NCBI GenBank assembly: GCA_949745755.1
Contig: CATJZL010000086.1
Location: forward strand, 1 to 29,793
DNA from: UBA2730 sp022793235
GTDB taxonomy: Bacteria > Bacillota_I > Bacilli_A > RF39 > UBA660
Reading direction: 5' to 3'
DNA: 29,793 nt
In this document: in pieces, positions 1 to 8,702 of the stretch
Layout: every line of letters begins with the position of its first letter
Numbering within the stretch: position 1 is the stretch's first letter
Position numbers and translations under genes: made by a program
Notes under the pieces: generated by a model
The model's database searches: none
Told to the model about the DNA's origin: nothing
What the model saw: only the letters and a program-made list of their open reading frames with translations

Positions 1-240
1 AAAAAAGATGACTCCAGTACAATACCGAAATCACCTTTTTGCATCCATTGCCTAATCTCTCTCTTTTTTATTCAGTCCTTGACATTGGGTACATTTTAAA
101 ACTCTCTTACTTATTTAGAATTTATAGTAAGATTGTTGTTTTTGTTTTATTTGGCGGAATCTTTTTTATTATTCACCTTTTGTTATTAAGACTTTATAAG
201 TTTGTTGCTATTATTTACAATAATTTTTATACTAGATATA

Positions 241-1203
241 TTAACTTACGCTCTTATAAAGTGCCATTAATTCTGTTAAATTATTTTGTACTCTGCTTTC
301 TTCTTTTCTATTTGTTTCTCTATTTTCTTTATTTCTTTCTATAATCTTTTCATTTTGTTTTTCTAATACTTGTTTTACATCTTTAATTTTTTGTTCTTTT
401 AATAAGGATATTAATAATTTATAATCTTCTAATGTTAACATTTGCTCATATATTGCTGTATTTTCTTTCGTATATGGGATATTGTAAACAATTTTGGCTT
501 TAGATGTATCTCTTTTAATTGTATAAGGTGTATTGATTAGAGAAATTGTATTTGGTATATTTGATTGTGTTCTTATTTCTTCTTTTGATTGTTTTATACT
601 TTCTTTTACTGTATCTAATATTTTTTCTTCTTTTCTATTTTCTAGATAGGTTATTATGATTTTATAAGTTGCTAAGAAGCATAGCCATATTAGAAATATA
701 TTACTTGTTAATTCTATTAATGTATGAATGTTATGATTTCCATATAAAGCTTTTTGATTGAATATATCTATTTTATAGGTGGTTATCTGACCAAGTATTA
801 ATATAAATATATAATGAATAATCGAGAAAAGGATACTGTTTATTAGCTTTATATAAGATTTTGTTTTTGTTGAAAACATACTTATCCACATAATTATATT
901 TGTTATTATGATAGCACAGAAATAGACAGCAATATTAGGGAAATAAAATACTATAAATAGGTTATTCATCGTATAATCAAATATTTGTGGCAATGATTTT
1001 GAATATTTAATTAGAGTGATCATTATAATCATGGCGTAAATTGTACCATATACTTTTTTACTTTCTTTTTTATTATTTTTATTTGTTGTTACAAATAAGA
1101 AGCTTATGACTATAAATACGAAAATCATTATAGGATAAAATATATTTGATTTTGTTAAATCAAACAAAACTTTACATTTATCGATTATTGATATACTTGT
1201 CAT
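241..1203 (-). CDS. Five-helix membrane protein of sortase operon, unknown function
   Basis: I do not recognise the family. The 320-residue product has about five hydrophobic segments (roughly residues 18-40, 50-68, 80-110, 120-142 and 163-188). A long, highly charged Lys/Glu/Asn-rich tail from about 190 to the end is probably cytoplasmic and partly coiled coil. The start follows a GGGGG ribosome binding site about 6 bases upstream. It is the last gene of the adhesin-sortase operon, 15 bp after the sortase stop, so it may assist display, assembly or regulation of the adhesin; that is inference from position only. No terminator is evident after it, and the first 240 bases of the window hold no convincing gene. 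Confidence 0.8.
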   Translation of the reverse strand: MTSISIIDKCKVLFDLTKSNIFYPIMIFVFIVISFLFVTTNKNNKKESKKVYGTIYAMIIMITLIKYSKSLPQIFDYTMNNLFIVFYFPNIAVYFCAIIITNIIMWISMFSTKTKSYIKLINSILFSIIHYIFILILGQITTYKIDIFNQKALYGNHNIHTLIELTSNIFLIWLCFLATYKIIITYLENRKEEKILDTVKESIKQSKEEIRTQSNIPNTISLINTPYTIKRDTSKAKIVYNIPYTKENTAIYEQMLTLEDYKLLISLLKEQKIKDVKQVLEKQNEKIIERNKENRETNRKEESRVQNNLTELMALYKSVS

Positions 1204-1218
1204 ACTTTTCCCCCTTTT

Positions 1219-1881
1219 TTATTCTACTTTTTCTAAATAAGCTATATATACTGTTTGCGTTGTATCATCGTTGTTTGTACATGTAACAAGCGTAAGCGTT
1301 GTCTTATCGTAGTCTCTATAAATTGCAATAGTACCTGTTTTTTTCTGTTTATAAATATTATCTATCTTATAAGTGTATTTTTTTCCGTTATATTCTACAT
1401 AAGCATAGTCTCCTAATTCTAATTTATATAGATCATTAAAAAATGCCTTATATCCTGTACCAGAGTGACCTGCTATTATAAAGTTACCACTTTCTTTATC
1501 TGGATAATTCGAAGCTTCTACTATAAAAATATTTTTTTCTACATTATTTTGTTTACTATTCTTTTTTACAAACCCTTTTTTTAAATTTATTTTTGGTATC
1601 TCCAAATAGCCTATATATTCATATGATGTTTTATTCTCTATATGATTCTGTGTATTTTCTTCTTTCTTTTCTAAGATTGCTGTTAGTTCTTCGCTGTTTT
1701 GTATTTCCTTTTTTGTTTGCATTACCTCACTCATATAATCATAGGCTAATATTTTCTTTTTGTTTAAATAGTTAGATGAAAAAATGAAAAGTCCTAATAA
1801 AATTACGATACTCGAAATAGTGGCAATTGTATTAGAACTTAATTCATGTTTTTTCATTTTTTTATTTTTGTTTTTTAGCAT
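1219..1881 (-). CDS. Sortase (class D-like), catalytic Arg not evident
   Basis: This is a membrane-anchored transpeptidase that would join sortase-signal proteins to the cell wall or to each other. Residues 18-38 form an N-terminal signal anchor and the sortase fold runs from about 88 to 218. The active-site His139 (in AGHSG) and Cys201 (in LVTC) are clear. The Arg normally found on the strand after the Cys is absent: the tail after Cys201 has no Arg, and the only Arg I see is R189, before the Cys. The start overlaps the adhesin gene by 20 bp, so the two are translationally coupled. A second ATG 8 codons in is possible. The adjacent thioester adhesin, which ends in a VPNTN-type signal, is the obvious substrate. 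Confidence 0.88.
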   Translation of the reverse strand: MLKNKNKKMKKHELSSNTIATISSIVILLGLFIFSSNYLNKKKILAYDYMSEVMQTKKEIQNSEELTAILEKKEENTQNHIENKTSYEYIGYLEIPKINLKKGFVKKNSKQNNVEKNIFIVEASNYPDKESGNFIIAGHSGTGYKAFFNDLYKLELGDYAYVEYNGKKYTYKIDNIYKQKKTGTIAIYRDYDKTTLTLVTCTNNDDTTQTVYIAYLEKVE

Positions 1882-3148
1882 TATAGATTGTAAATGAAAC
1901 TCCTGATATCATTAATAGAGTACCTAAAATATACATCATTACTTCCTTATTTGAGTTTGTATTTGGAACTGGAATTGCAGGATAGTTTTCAAAGGTAACT
2001 GTTATACAATCATTGTCTTTATCAATTATGAATGAATATACTTTGTCGCTTAATTGATAACCAGCTGGTGCTGCGATTTCTTCTACTGTATATTTTCCAT
2101 ATTTCAAATTTTCTAATTTATACACTTCTTCAGTTGTTGTAAATTTGGCTATTTCTTCTCCAGCCTCGTTTTTTACTACTAAAGTCGCTCCTGCTACTGC
2201 TTTTTTTGTAGAAGCATCTATTTTGATAATATTGGCTTGTCCAAATTTTTCTTTGTCTTTTACTACTGTTAAATTTAGCTCTTTATTTACTGCAACATCT
2301 ACTGGATATAGTATTGCTGGAACGATATCTTGCTCACGTGAATCTGCTGGCGAATATTTATATACTTTATATTTTCTTGTATTGTTTTTTAACATTAAGC
2401 GAATTTTTTGTATTTCTGTTAGTACTTTATCTGCTGGAACATAAACTTTGAAATTCTCACCTTTTTTGAAGGTCGTCTTTTTATTTCCTGTTATATCTCC
2501 AATATAAGTACCTTCTGGTGCATTTTCTATTACTACACTATAATCATTTATGCTTTCTAAAGTTACTTTTATTTCGTCTGATACAAAATAATTTTTATCA
2601 CTTGATAATGATAATGCACTATTTCCTACACTTACATTTATTGAAGCTTGGATATTTCCAATTTTTTTTGCTTCTTTGGCTTTTTCTTTTAAATTTATAA
2701 TTATTGGTCTTAAGTTATGTGGATCACTATCTGTTGTTTTGAAACTGTTTGGTAAGTTATTTGAGTTTGTTGTATCATCTAAATACCACCAAATAGCAGT
2801 TTGTGTTATAAAGTAATCCTTTTCTTTATCCCCTGTAATAGATTTGTTTGGATATCCATTTTCAATTAGATATGCCATTCCAGCGTCCATTTCTTCTTTT
2901 AATGTTGCGGTTGTATTTACTGGTGTTGGTTTATTATACTCTAGACAATATGCTAATCTTCCATCTGTTAGTGTTTTTGTACCAAAATTAACAGAGTCTC
3001 CTATATAACCTTTTACGGCTTGAGAACTTGATAATGTAATTGTATTTGGTGCAAGAGTTTCTGCATATACACTTCCCAAAGTAGAAACAATTGTTACTGC
3101 TATTAAAAGAAGTGATAATACATATTTACCTATTTTTTTTGTTTTCAT
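1862..3148 (-). CDS. Thioester-domain surface adhesin with SpaA-like domain and sortase signal
   Basis: This is a cell-surface adhesin of 428 residues with a signal peptide at 1-29 (cleavage near VYA-E). A thioester domain follows, where Cys68 (AYCLEY) and Gln116 (TQTAIWWY) are the expected Cys-Gln cross-link, a chemistry known to bind host proteins covalently. A middle beta-rich region leads to a SpaA/Cna-B type domain at about 306-388, with a Lys in IIKID, a Glu in VEE before the AP-AGY turn, and an Asn in FENYP consistent with an isopeptide bond. The end is VPNTN, a hydrophobic helix and a KKQK tail: a sortase signal close to LPxTG/NPxTN. The start follows an AGGGGGG site, and the gene leads the operon with the sortase. 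Confidence is high for the architecture; the ligand is unknown. Confidence 0.9.
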   Translation of the reverse strand: MKTKKIGKYVLSLLLIAVTIVSTLGSVYAETLAPNTITLSSSQAVKGYIGDSVNFGTKTLTDGRLAYCLEYNKPTPVNTTATLKEEMDAGMAYLIENGYPNKSITGDKEKDYFITQTAIWWYLDDTTNSNNLPNSFKTTDSDPHNLRPIIINLKEKAKEAKKIGNIQASINVSVGNSALSLSSDKNYFVSDEIKVTLESINDYSVVIENAPEGTYIGDITGNKKTTFKKGENFKVYVPADKVLTEIQKIRLMLKNNTRKYKVYKYSPADSREQDIVPAILYPVDVAVNKELNLTVVKDKEKFGQANIIKIDASTKKAVAGATLVVKNEAGEEIAKFTTTEEVYKLENLKYGKYTVEEIAAPAGYQLSDKVYSFIIDKDNDCITVTFENYPAIPVPNTNSNKEVMMYILGTLLMISGVSFTIYNAKKQK

Positions 3149-3178
3149 ATTTTTCCCCCTATCACTTGAAACGCCTTT

Positions 3179-3207
3179 ATTATACTACTTTTAGTTAATA
3201 AATGCAA
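3179..3207 (-). promoter_or_regulatory. SigA-type promoter of the adhesin-sortase operon
   Basis: On the - strand, TTGCAT (3202-3207) is followed after exactly 17 bases by TATAAT (3179-3184). About 30 bases later come the AGGGGGG ribosome binding site and ATG of the adhesin gene. Confidence 0.75.
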
Positions 3208-3215
3208 GGAAAAAC

Positions 3216-5354
3216 TCATTTAATTTTTATTTTTTGTGGCTGTGTTTGTTCTAAAACCATATTATTTATTGTAGATTTTAGTATTATCTCATCTAAACAA
3301 GCTTCCATTTCTATTCGTTGTCTTTTATCTTTGGTAGGTAAAACCGTTGAATAAATGTTATTTTTTCCTATTCCGATATAAAAGTCTTGCCCTATATACA
3401 CAGATTTATAGTTAAATGATTTTTCTTTTCTTTTGTTAGTCATCAAATAATATAGTTCTTCTATTCTATTTATATCCTCCTCATAATTATCTTGTTTCAC
3501 TTCAATTTTTCTTCTTGCTTTTTCATATATTTCTTTAAAATCTGCATAATAATTTATATTTATATTCTGATCTATAGCGTATATCCTATTTAATGACGAG
3601 TAAATATCACAATGTGGTAAAAACTTTTCTATATTGTAATCTATATCTATATCAAAACCTTCTTGATCTAATTTATCTTCTTGTGCTATAAAGATATAAT
3701 CTATGTTATCCTGTTTTTGAGCCGCTTTTTCTAATAATTTTTTGCATAGTGTGTTTAAAAATTCTTTTGTATAAAATTCTTCTGCTAACACTTCATGTTC
3801 GTATATTGGAGCCATAACTATAGCATTTCCTATACGAATCATAATCATTCTGGCGACAAATTCTAATGTATCTTTCTTTTTTATTAGAAGAACATCTGCA
3901 TCTTCTTCTGTCAAACATTTATAAAAAGTATATTCTCCCTCTCCTTTTGGTCCAATACAACTTCCCATTATCTCTTTTCCTATTAATAGACGATCTAGAT
4001 CATAATTATTACCACTTTCTATTTGATAAACTTTATCTTTTATTTGGAAATCAAATGATATGGGAGGTAAATAGGTTTTATTACTTTTTAACATCTTGAT
4101 ATAGGTGTTTACAAAATCATATGTATTTGAGCTTGTATTTTTATTATTTAATATTATTTTCTCTACTCTTGATTCCCCTAATATAGCATAGGTTGTAGCA
4201 TCTGCATAATGCAGAATTTCAGATAATCTCAAACACTCTTTAAAGTTATTTAGAATGCTTGATAGATTATTATTTAGTATTTTACCATTCTCGCTCAGAA
4301 TAGATTTTATTTTCTTAAAATTCAAAAGCAAGGATTTGAAAGTTTCAATATTAAAATAACTTTTTAAATATGGTAACTTTACAAGAGGTAGTAATGGCAT
4401 ATATACAGATAGTTCTTCTGCATTAGATAGTAAATATTCTTTTTCCTCCTCACTCATGGATGAAAGTAGAAAATCTAAATTTTTTTCATACTGTTTTTTA
4501 CTAAATATTTTTATATCTTTAGGATTGAATTCAATTGAGTCGGTTTTTATTAAAACTTCCTCTTTTTCTATATTTAACAAGAATGGGAGTAAAATACGGT
4601 TGTATTTTGCTGTTAACTTTTTTATGGTACTTTTTTCCATATCTTTGCAAACTATTCTTACTTGATTATAAGTTAAAGAATTTTTTAAAAATAAAGCATC
4701 TAACTTATTAAATATAGAGTCTGTTAGTGGTTTTTTATTAAATGGTTTACTTCGATTTATATTTTCATGTAAATTCCATAGTAATTTCTCTAGTTCTTTT
4801 AAGTCCATTCCTAATAATTCAAGTTTTCTAAGTCGAATTAAAGTTTTGGCTCTTTTTAATTTTGCTTGGAGAAGGAGATGTTCTCTCTTTTTATCTGTTA
4901 GGGGGAACTTGTATTTTAAACTATTGATTATTTTTTTTCTATTGATTGCCACATATATATCTTGCTTTTCATTTAATAATTTTGTATAAATATGGGCAGT
5001 TTCTGTAGGAGGTAGTGTTCTATTATTTTTTACATAAGTCATAAAAAGTTCTTCTATAACTTTCATATATTTTTCATCTGTAAGATTACTTTCTTTTATA
5101 AAAAAGGAAAGCTTTTCTATTAATTCATTAAATAAAATAACTTTATTCTCTATTGTTATTTGATTAAAATAGTATAAGATTAATTCATTTAATTGAAGTG
5201 CTGAAGCAAGATAAATATCTTTTTTTCCTTTGGTATATTTTAATAAAAGTATTTCATCAATGATTTTATTTATCCATTCAAAATACTTTTTCTGTGTATC
5301 CATATCTTCTTCATCTAAATTTATTAAAAATTTTCTTTTTATTTTTTCATCCAT
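3216..5354 (-). CDS. Large protein of unknown function (paralogue 1, beside cassette array 1)
   Basis: I do not recognise a named family. The 712-residue product (start chosen at the ATG after AGAGGAG; an in-frame ATG nine codons upstream has no such site) has no signal peptide or membrane segment and should be cytoplasmic. Residues 1-390 are mostly helical and Lys/Glu/Leu-rich. The C-terminal half holds the part best conserved with the gene at 6471-8642: TYLPPISF, IESGNNYDLDRLL-GKE, SCIGP, a following Arg-rich strand (FVARMIMIRIGNA) and MAPIY, then a YIGQDFYIG motif near the end. The SCIGP block faintly recalls the Cys-Val-Gly core of PcfJ-like proteins, but that is a weak resemblance. Cassette array 1 lies directly upstream on the same strand. 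Confidence 0.82.
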   Translation of the reverse strand: MDEKIKRKFLINLDEEDMDTQKKYFEWINKIIDEILLLKYTKGKKDIYLASALQLNELILYYFNQITIENKVILFNELIEKLSFFIKESNLTDEKYMKVIEELFMTYVKNNRTLPPTETAHIYTKLLNEKQDIYVAINRKKIINSLKYKFPLTDKKREHLLLQAKLKRAKTLIRLRKLELLGMDLKELEKLLWNLHENINRSKPFNKKPLTDSIFNKLDALFLKNSLTYNQVRIVCKDMEKSTIKKLTAKYNRILLPFLLNIEKEEVLIKTDSIEFNPKDIKIFSKKQYEKNLDFLLSSMSEEEKEYLLSNAEELSVYMPLLPLVKLPYLKSYFNIETFKSLLLNFKKIKSILSENGKILNNNLSSILNNFKECLRLSEILHYADATTYAILGESRVEKIILNNKNTSSNTYDFVNTYIKMLKSNKTYLPPISFDFQIKDKVYQIESGNNYDLDRLLIGKEIMGSCIGPKGEGEYTFYKCLTEEDADVLLIKKKDTLEFVARMIMIRIGNAIVMAPIYEHEVLAEEFYTKEFLNTLCKKLLEKAAQKQDNIDYIFIAQEDKLDQEGFDIDIDYNIEKFLPHCDIYSSLNRIYAIDQNININYYADFKEIYEKARRKIEVKQDNYEEDINRIEELYYLMTNKRKEKSFNYKSVYIGQDFYIGIGKNNIYSTVLPTKDKRQRIEMEACLDEIILKSTINNMVLEQTQPQKIKIK

Positions 5355-5428
5355 ATTAACTCCTCTTTTTTTACGAAGCATATTTTATCATGAAACTGAA
5401 AAAAAAGAAAGAAAAAATTGTTTCTAAT

Positions 5429-5485
5429 CTATAATATTTTTTAATTCTTATCTTTATTATAATCTAATTTTTCTTTATATTATAG
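5429..5485. repeat. Boundary inverted repeat 1 (outer end of array 1)
   Basis: A 9-bp perfect inverted repeat, CTATAATAT (5429-5437) and ATATTATAG (5477-5485), spans 57 bp. It marks the end of array 1 just after cassette A, whose stop codon overlaps the right arm. Confidence 0.6.
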
Positions 5486-5635
5486 TAGATATTCCAATCG
5501 ACTTCCATGATTATGATTTGTTCCATAATTTGATATATAGACAAATTCTCCGACAAGTGCTCCATCTGGCCAGGCTCCACCATGAGAATCCCAAGGAGCT
5601 TGCGAATCCACAAAACTTGTAGAATCACCATAAAA
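5480..5635 (-). other. Silent variable cassette A
   Basis: Starts with TTTTATGGTGAT (one base different from the other units) and reads FYGD, ...APW at residues 14-15, HGGAW, GEF, then HGSRL and a stop: 51 codons. There is no start codon or ribosome binding site in frame, and an in-frame TAA lies 11 codons upstream. The 3' word is GGAAGTCGATT, again one base off consensus, so A is the most diverged at both boundaries. It is the last unit of array 1. Confidence 0.75.
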
Positions 5636-5655
5636 GTTTATTTTTAATTTTTTGT

Positions 5656-5716
5656 GTAGTATTTTTTATTATTTTTCTTTATTTTATTAAAGTTTTATAT
5701 TAACACTTTATACTAC
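5656..5716. repeat. Boundary inverted repeat 2 (between cassettes B and A)
   Basis: Arms GTAGTAT (5656-5662) and ATACTAC (5710-5716) span 61 bp. The loop shares an AAAACTTTAA-like tract (read on -) with repeat 5, the only clear sequence likeness between loops. Confidence 0.55.
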
Positions 5717-5721
5717 TTTTA

Positions 5722-5883
5722 CTATGCTGCTACGAGTACCAACCGACTTCCATCTCTGTAAATTTCAGCGCCTATATAATTTGTGAAGGCGAACTCTCCT
5801 GTTAATTTACCATCTTGCCATAGACTACCATAGGATGACCAAGGTCTTTCTGAAGTAATAAAGAGGTTATAATCACCGTAAAG
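5722..5883 (-). other. Silent variable cassette B
   Basis: The left boundary is CTTTACGGTGAT, one T shorter than the other units, so codon 1 is Leu, not Phe. The frame runs YGD, RPW, a second Trp (LW), GEFAF, RDGSRL and VLVAA before TAG. An in-frame TAG lies four codons upstream of the LYGD start and there is no initiation signal. The 3' word GGAAGTCGGTTG is intact. Confidence 0.75.
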
Positions 5884-5892
5884 ACTATTTAT

Positions 5893-5947
5893 CTATAATT
5901 TCTAATTTTTTTATTTTCAATAAATTTAAATATCCATTAAATTATAG
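5893..5947. repeat. Boundary inverted repeat 3 (between cassettes C and B)
   Basis: Nine-bp arms CTATAATTT (5893-5901) and AAATTATAG (5939-5947) span 55 bp. A second, outer pair AGACTAT/ATAGTCT (5882-5888 and 5944-5950) is also present. Confidence 0.6.
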
Positions 5948-6102
5948 TCTACAAAATGTAACCGACTTCCATCACCATAATCAGGATTTCCATAAGTATA
6001 TCTAAAGGTAAATATTCCTGTTAAAATTCCATTCAACCAAACTCCTCCATGATATATCCATGGTGCTGTTATATTTATATACTTATCATCATCACCGTAA
6101 AA
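5926..6102 (-). other. Silent variable cassette C
   Basis: Intact left word TTTTACGGTGAT and right word GATGGAAGTCGGTTA. It encodes FYGD, TAPW, HGGVW, NG, TGIF, YGN and GDGSRL, then runs ten codons into the spacer before TAA (58 codons plus stop, the longest unit). An in-frame TAA is three codons upstream and there is no start codon. The tail after GSRL overlaps the boundary repeat, so it is probably just spacer. Confidence 0.78.
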
Positions 6103-6125
6103 TTCGTCTTATTTTAAAATAATTT

Positions 6126-6183
6126 CTATAATTTTCAACTCATTATTCTTAACTAAATAATTTAGTTTTTATAATAATTATAG
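6126..6183. repeat. Boundary inverted repeat 4 (between cassettes D and C)
   Basis: Arms CTATAATT (6126-6133) and AATTATAG (6176-6183) span 58 bp. An inner inverted repeat AACTAAAT/ATTTAGTT lies within the loop. Confidence 0.6.
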
Positions 6184-6187
6184 TTTT

Positions 6188-6340
6188 TTAATACAACCGA
6201 CTTCCATCATACTGACTTACTCCTGCAATACCACATGTACATGCAAAGAGACCTGCCGTGCTTATATAATTGTTCCAATAATATCCATGATAAATCCAAG
6301 GAGCATTTTCGTGTATAAAGACAAAATTATCACCGTAAAA
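6188..6340 (-). other. Silent variable cassette D
   Basis: First unit of array 1, next to the paralogue at 6471-8642. It keeps TTTTACGGTGAT and GATGGAAGTCGGTTG. The frame gives FYGD, NAPW, HGYYW, a shifted G-LF (an extra residue before the GxF-like turn), two Cys (FACTC) and YDGSRLY, then TAA: 50 codons. It has no in-frame start codon. Confidence 0.77.
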
Positions 6341-6368
6341 GTATAACTTATTTCTTATCGTTTGTTTT

Positions 6369-6425
6369 GTAGTATTCTTATAATTTCTCTTTATTTTTTT
6401 AAAGTTTTATTCTTTTGTATACTAC
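6369..6425. repeat. Boundary inverted repeat 5 (outer end of array 1)
   Basis: Arms GTAGTAT (6369-6375) and ATACTAC (6419-6425) span 57 bp. They lie between the stop codon of the 723-residue gene and cassette D. Arms and loop match repeat 2 closely. Confidence 0.55.
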
Positions 6426-6470
6426 TCTTTTAGTATATCGTTTTTTATCTTAAATTTCTAACTCAATTTT

Positions 6471-8642
6471 TTATATTGTCTTTTTTATACTTGTACCTTT
6501 CAAGTCATTCTCATTCTTATCTAATAGATTTAGTATCTCTTCTAAACAGGTATCTATTTCTGCTTTTTGTCTTTCACTATTTGTAGGTAGAACAACCGAG
6601 TCTATTGTCCCCTCTTCTTTTAAACCAATGTAGAAGTCTTGTCCTATATATACTCTTTGATAGATATATACCTCTTCTTGTTGCGTTTCATTTCTGCCTG
6701 TCATAAACTTATTTAGCACTCTTAGTCTTATTATTTCTTTCTCATAATTATGCTCTTTTACTTCAATTTTTCTTCTTTCTTTTTTATAGATTTTTTGTGG
6801 TTTTGTTTTGTAATCTATATTTCTTTCTTTTGTATTTCTTAAAATAACTTTCATAAAAGAACTGATATCACAGTGTGGTATGTACTTTTCAATATTCTCT
6901 TTACTACTTGCTGATTCATATTTTTTATCTATATAAATACAATTTTCTGCAAGAATGTATTCTAAATTATCTTCTTTTTCCTTTGCTTTTGTTATAATAT
7001 GATTACTTAATGTTGTTAAAAAGTCTTCTGTATATAGTTCGCTTATTATTCCATCTACTCCATAAATAGGGGCCATGATTAAAGCATTTCCTAATCGGAA
7101 TAGAATTATTCTAGCAAAGAAGGTATCGGTGTTGGCTTCTTTTATTAGACATACATCTGCACTTTTGGTGGTTAAACATCTATAAAAGGCCTCTTCTCCA
7201 TCACTTTCTGGTCCAATACAACTTTCTGTTACTTCTTTTCCTAATAGAAGACGGTCTAGGTCATAATTGTTGCCACTTTCTATTTTGTAAAGAATACCTT
7301 CTACTTCTATTTTAAAGGATATTGGTGGTAAATACGTTTCTTCTTCTTTTAACATTTCTATATATGTATTTGCATAATCATAAGAATTACAGCTTGTATT
7401 CTTATTATTTAATGTTATTTTTTCTATCCTTTCTTCTCCTAAAATAGAGATTGTATCATTATCTGCTTGTTGGTATACTATTGATAGCCTTAAAAATTCT
7501 TTAAAATTATTGAGAAGTTCTGTGAAATTACTGTCTTTGGTTATTGTCCCTTGTTTTATCATTGCTTTTTTTATTCTATCATAATTTAGTAATATACTTT
7601 TAAAGGTTTGTATGTTAAAAAAATTATCATTTGGTAATAGATTTACAAGTGGTAATAACCTTAATATATCTTGTAATTCTTCTATATGTGCTAATAAAAC
7701 TCTTTTTTCTTCTTTACTTGTTCTCTTTATAATTTTTTCTCTATTTTCACTTTCACTTTTTTGGTTTACAATCTTTAAATGATTGTGATTAAATTCAACA
7801 CTTTCATAATCTAAAAGTTTCTCCTCTACTTCTATATTTTCTAAATAAGGAAATACTATTTGATTATACTTTGATATAATTTTTTTAATTGCATTTTTTT
7901 GAATATTTGGGTAAGCTTTTAAAATTTTTTCTATATCTAGAGAATTTGTTAAAAATAGATGTGTAAAATAGTCAAATTGTTCTTCTGTCAATCTACTTTC
8001 TTTTTTGTTGAATGGTTTTATGTTATTTAGATGGAAACGGATTTGCTTCAAGCTTTCCATTATTTTTTCTTCTGTTGCTCCTATTTGTTCAAAGTTTTTA
8101 AACTCTATTTGTGTTTTTGCTATTTTTATTTTAGCCATTGTCATTAAAAGTGTCTTCTTTTTCTCTGTTATGGGAATGTTTTCTTTTATTCTTTTTATAA
8201 GTTCTTTTCTATTCTTTGATACATACATATCCCGCTGTTCGTTTAGTAAACTCTTATAAATTTCATTTGTTTTTTCTGGTGGTAGGCTTCTATTATTTTC
8301 TATATAGATAGTATATATTTGTCTTACTATTTCTTTATATTTATCTCCCTCATAGTCCATATTAATAAAATAACAAATACCTTCTATTAACTCTTCTAAA
8401 ACATCCTCTTTATTATTCTGCTTTATTCTATTAAAATGAGATAATACAAAATCATTTATTTTTATTCTTGATGATAATGGGTCACTCCCCTTAAATTTAT
8501 TGTATCTCAATAGAAGAAGACCATCTATTATTTTATTTACTATCTCAAAATATTCTTCTTGCACATCATCATTATTTTCATCAAACTCAATTTTTAGTTT
8601 ATCTTCTAATTCCTTATTTAGTTTTATTATTTCATAATCCAT
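6471..8642 (-). CDS. Large protein of unknown function (paralogue 2, beside cassette array 1)
   Basis: A 723-residue paralogue of the gene at 3216-5354, alignable along its whole length and closest in the C-terminal half: TYLPPISF, IESGNNYDLDRLL-GKE, SCIGP, FARIILFRLGNA, MAPIY and YIGQDFYIG are shared. No signal peptide or membrane helix is seen. The helical N-terminal half differs more. The ATG follows GGGGAG. Function is unknown. Because cassettes A-D lie precisely between the two copies, the locus may have grown by tandem duplication, or the proteins may act on the cassettes; neither is shown by the sequence. Confidence 0.82.
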   Translation of the reverse strand: MDYEIIKLNKELEDKLKIEFDENNDDVQEEYFEIVNKIIDGLLLLRYNKFKGSDPLSSRIKINDFVLSHFNRIKQNNKEDVLEELIEGICYFINMDYEGDKYKEIVRQIYTIYIENNRSLPPEKTNEIYKSLLNEQRDMYVSKNRKELIKRIKENIPITEKKKTLLMTMAKIKIAKTQIEFKNFEQIGATEEKIMESLKQIRFHLNNIKPFNKKESRLTEEQFDYFTHLFLTNSLDIEKILKAYPNIQKNAIKKIISKYNQIVFPYLENIEVEEKLLDYESVEFNHNHLKIVNQKSESENREKIIKRTSKEEKRVLLAHIEELQDILRLLPLVNLLPNDNFFNIQTFKSILLNYDRIKKAMIKQGTITKDSNFTELLNNFKEFLRLSIVYQQADNDTISILGEERIEKITLNNKNTSCNSYDYANTYIEMLKEEETYLPPISFKIEVEGILYKIESGNNYDLDRLLLGKEVTESCIGPESDGEEAFYRCLTTKSADVCLIKEANTDTFFARIILFRLGNALIMAPIYGVDGIISELYTEDFLTTLSNHIITKAKEKEDNLEYILAENCIYIDKKYESASSKENIEKYIPHCDISSFMKVILRNTKERNIDYKTKPQKIYKKERRKIEVKEHNYEKEIIRLRVLNKFMTGRNETQQEEVYIYQRVYIGQDFYIGLKEEGTIDSVVLPTNSERQKAEIDTCLEEILNLLDKNENDLKGTSIKKTI

Positions 8643-8667
8643 ATTTTTCTCCCCTTTTTTAGAGCAT

Positions 8668-8676
8668 ATTATAGCA
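8668..8676 (-). promoter_or_regulatory. Extended -10 promoter of the 723-residue gene
   Basis: On the - strand TGC-TATAAT forms an extended -10 element upstream of the GGGGAG site and ATG. No good -35 hexamer is visible. Confidence 0.5.
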
Positions 8677-8702
8677 TAAAAAAATCACAAATAAAGAAAT
8701 TT

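Noticed and set aside
1..240. Short - strand frame with CTQCQ near 70-125.
   Set aside because: It is bounded by stops within about 20 codons and lacks a start, so a zinc-ribbon fragment cannot be supported.
39..344. Hydrophobic open frame on + at the window start.
   Set aside because: It comes from T-rich DNA opposite the 3' end of a - strand gene and has no ribosome binding site.
5429..6425. CRISPR array.
   Set aside because: The unit is 219-248 bp, the conserved words are only 11-15 bases at coding edges, and the intervals encode a common protein pattern; no cas genes.
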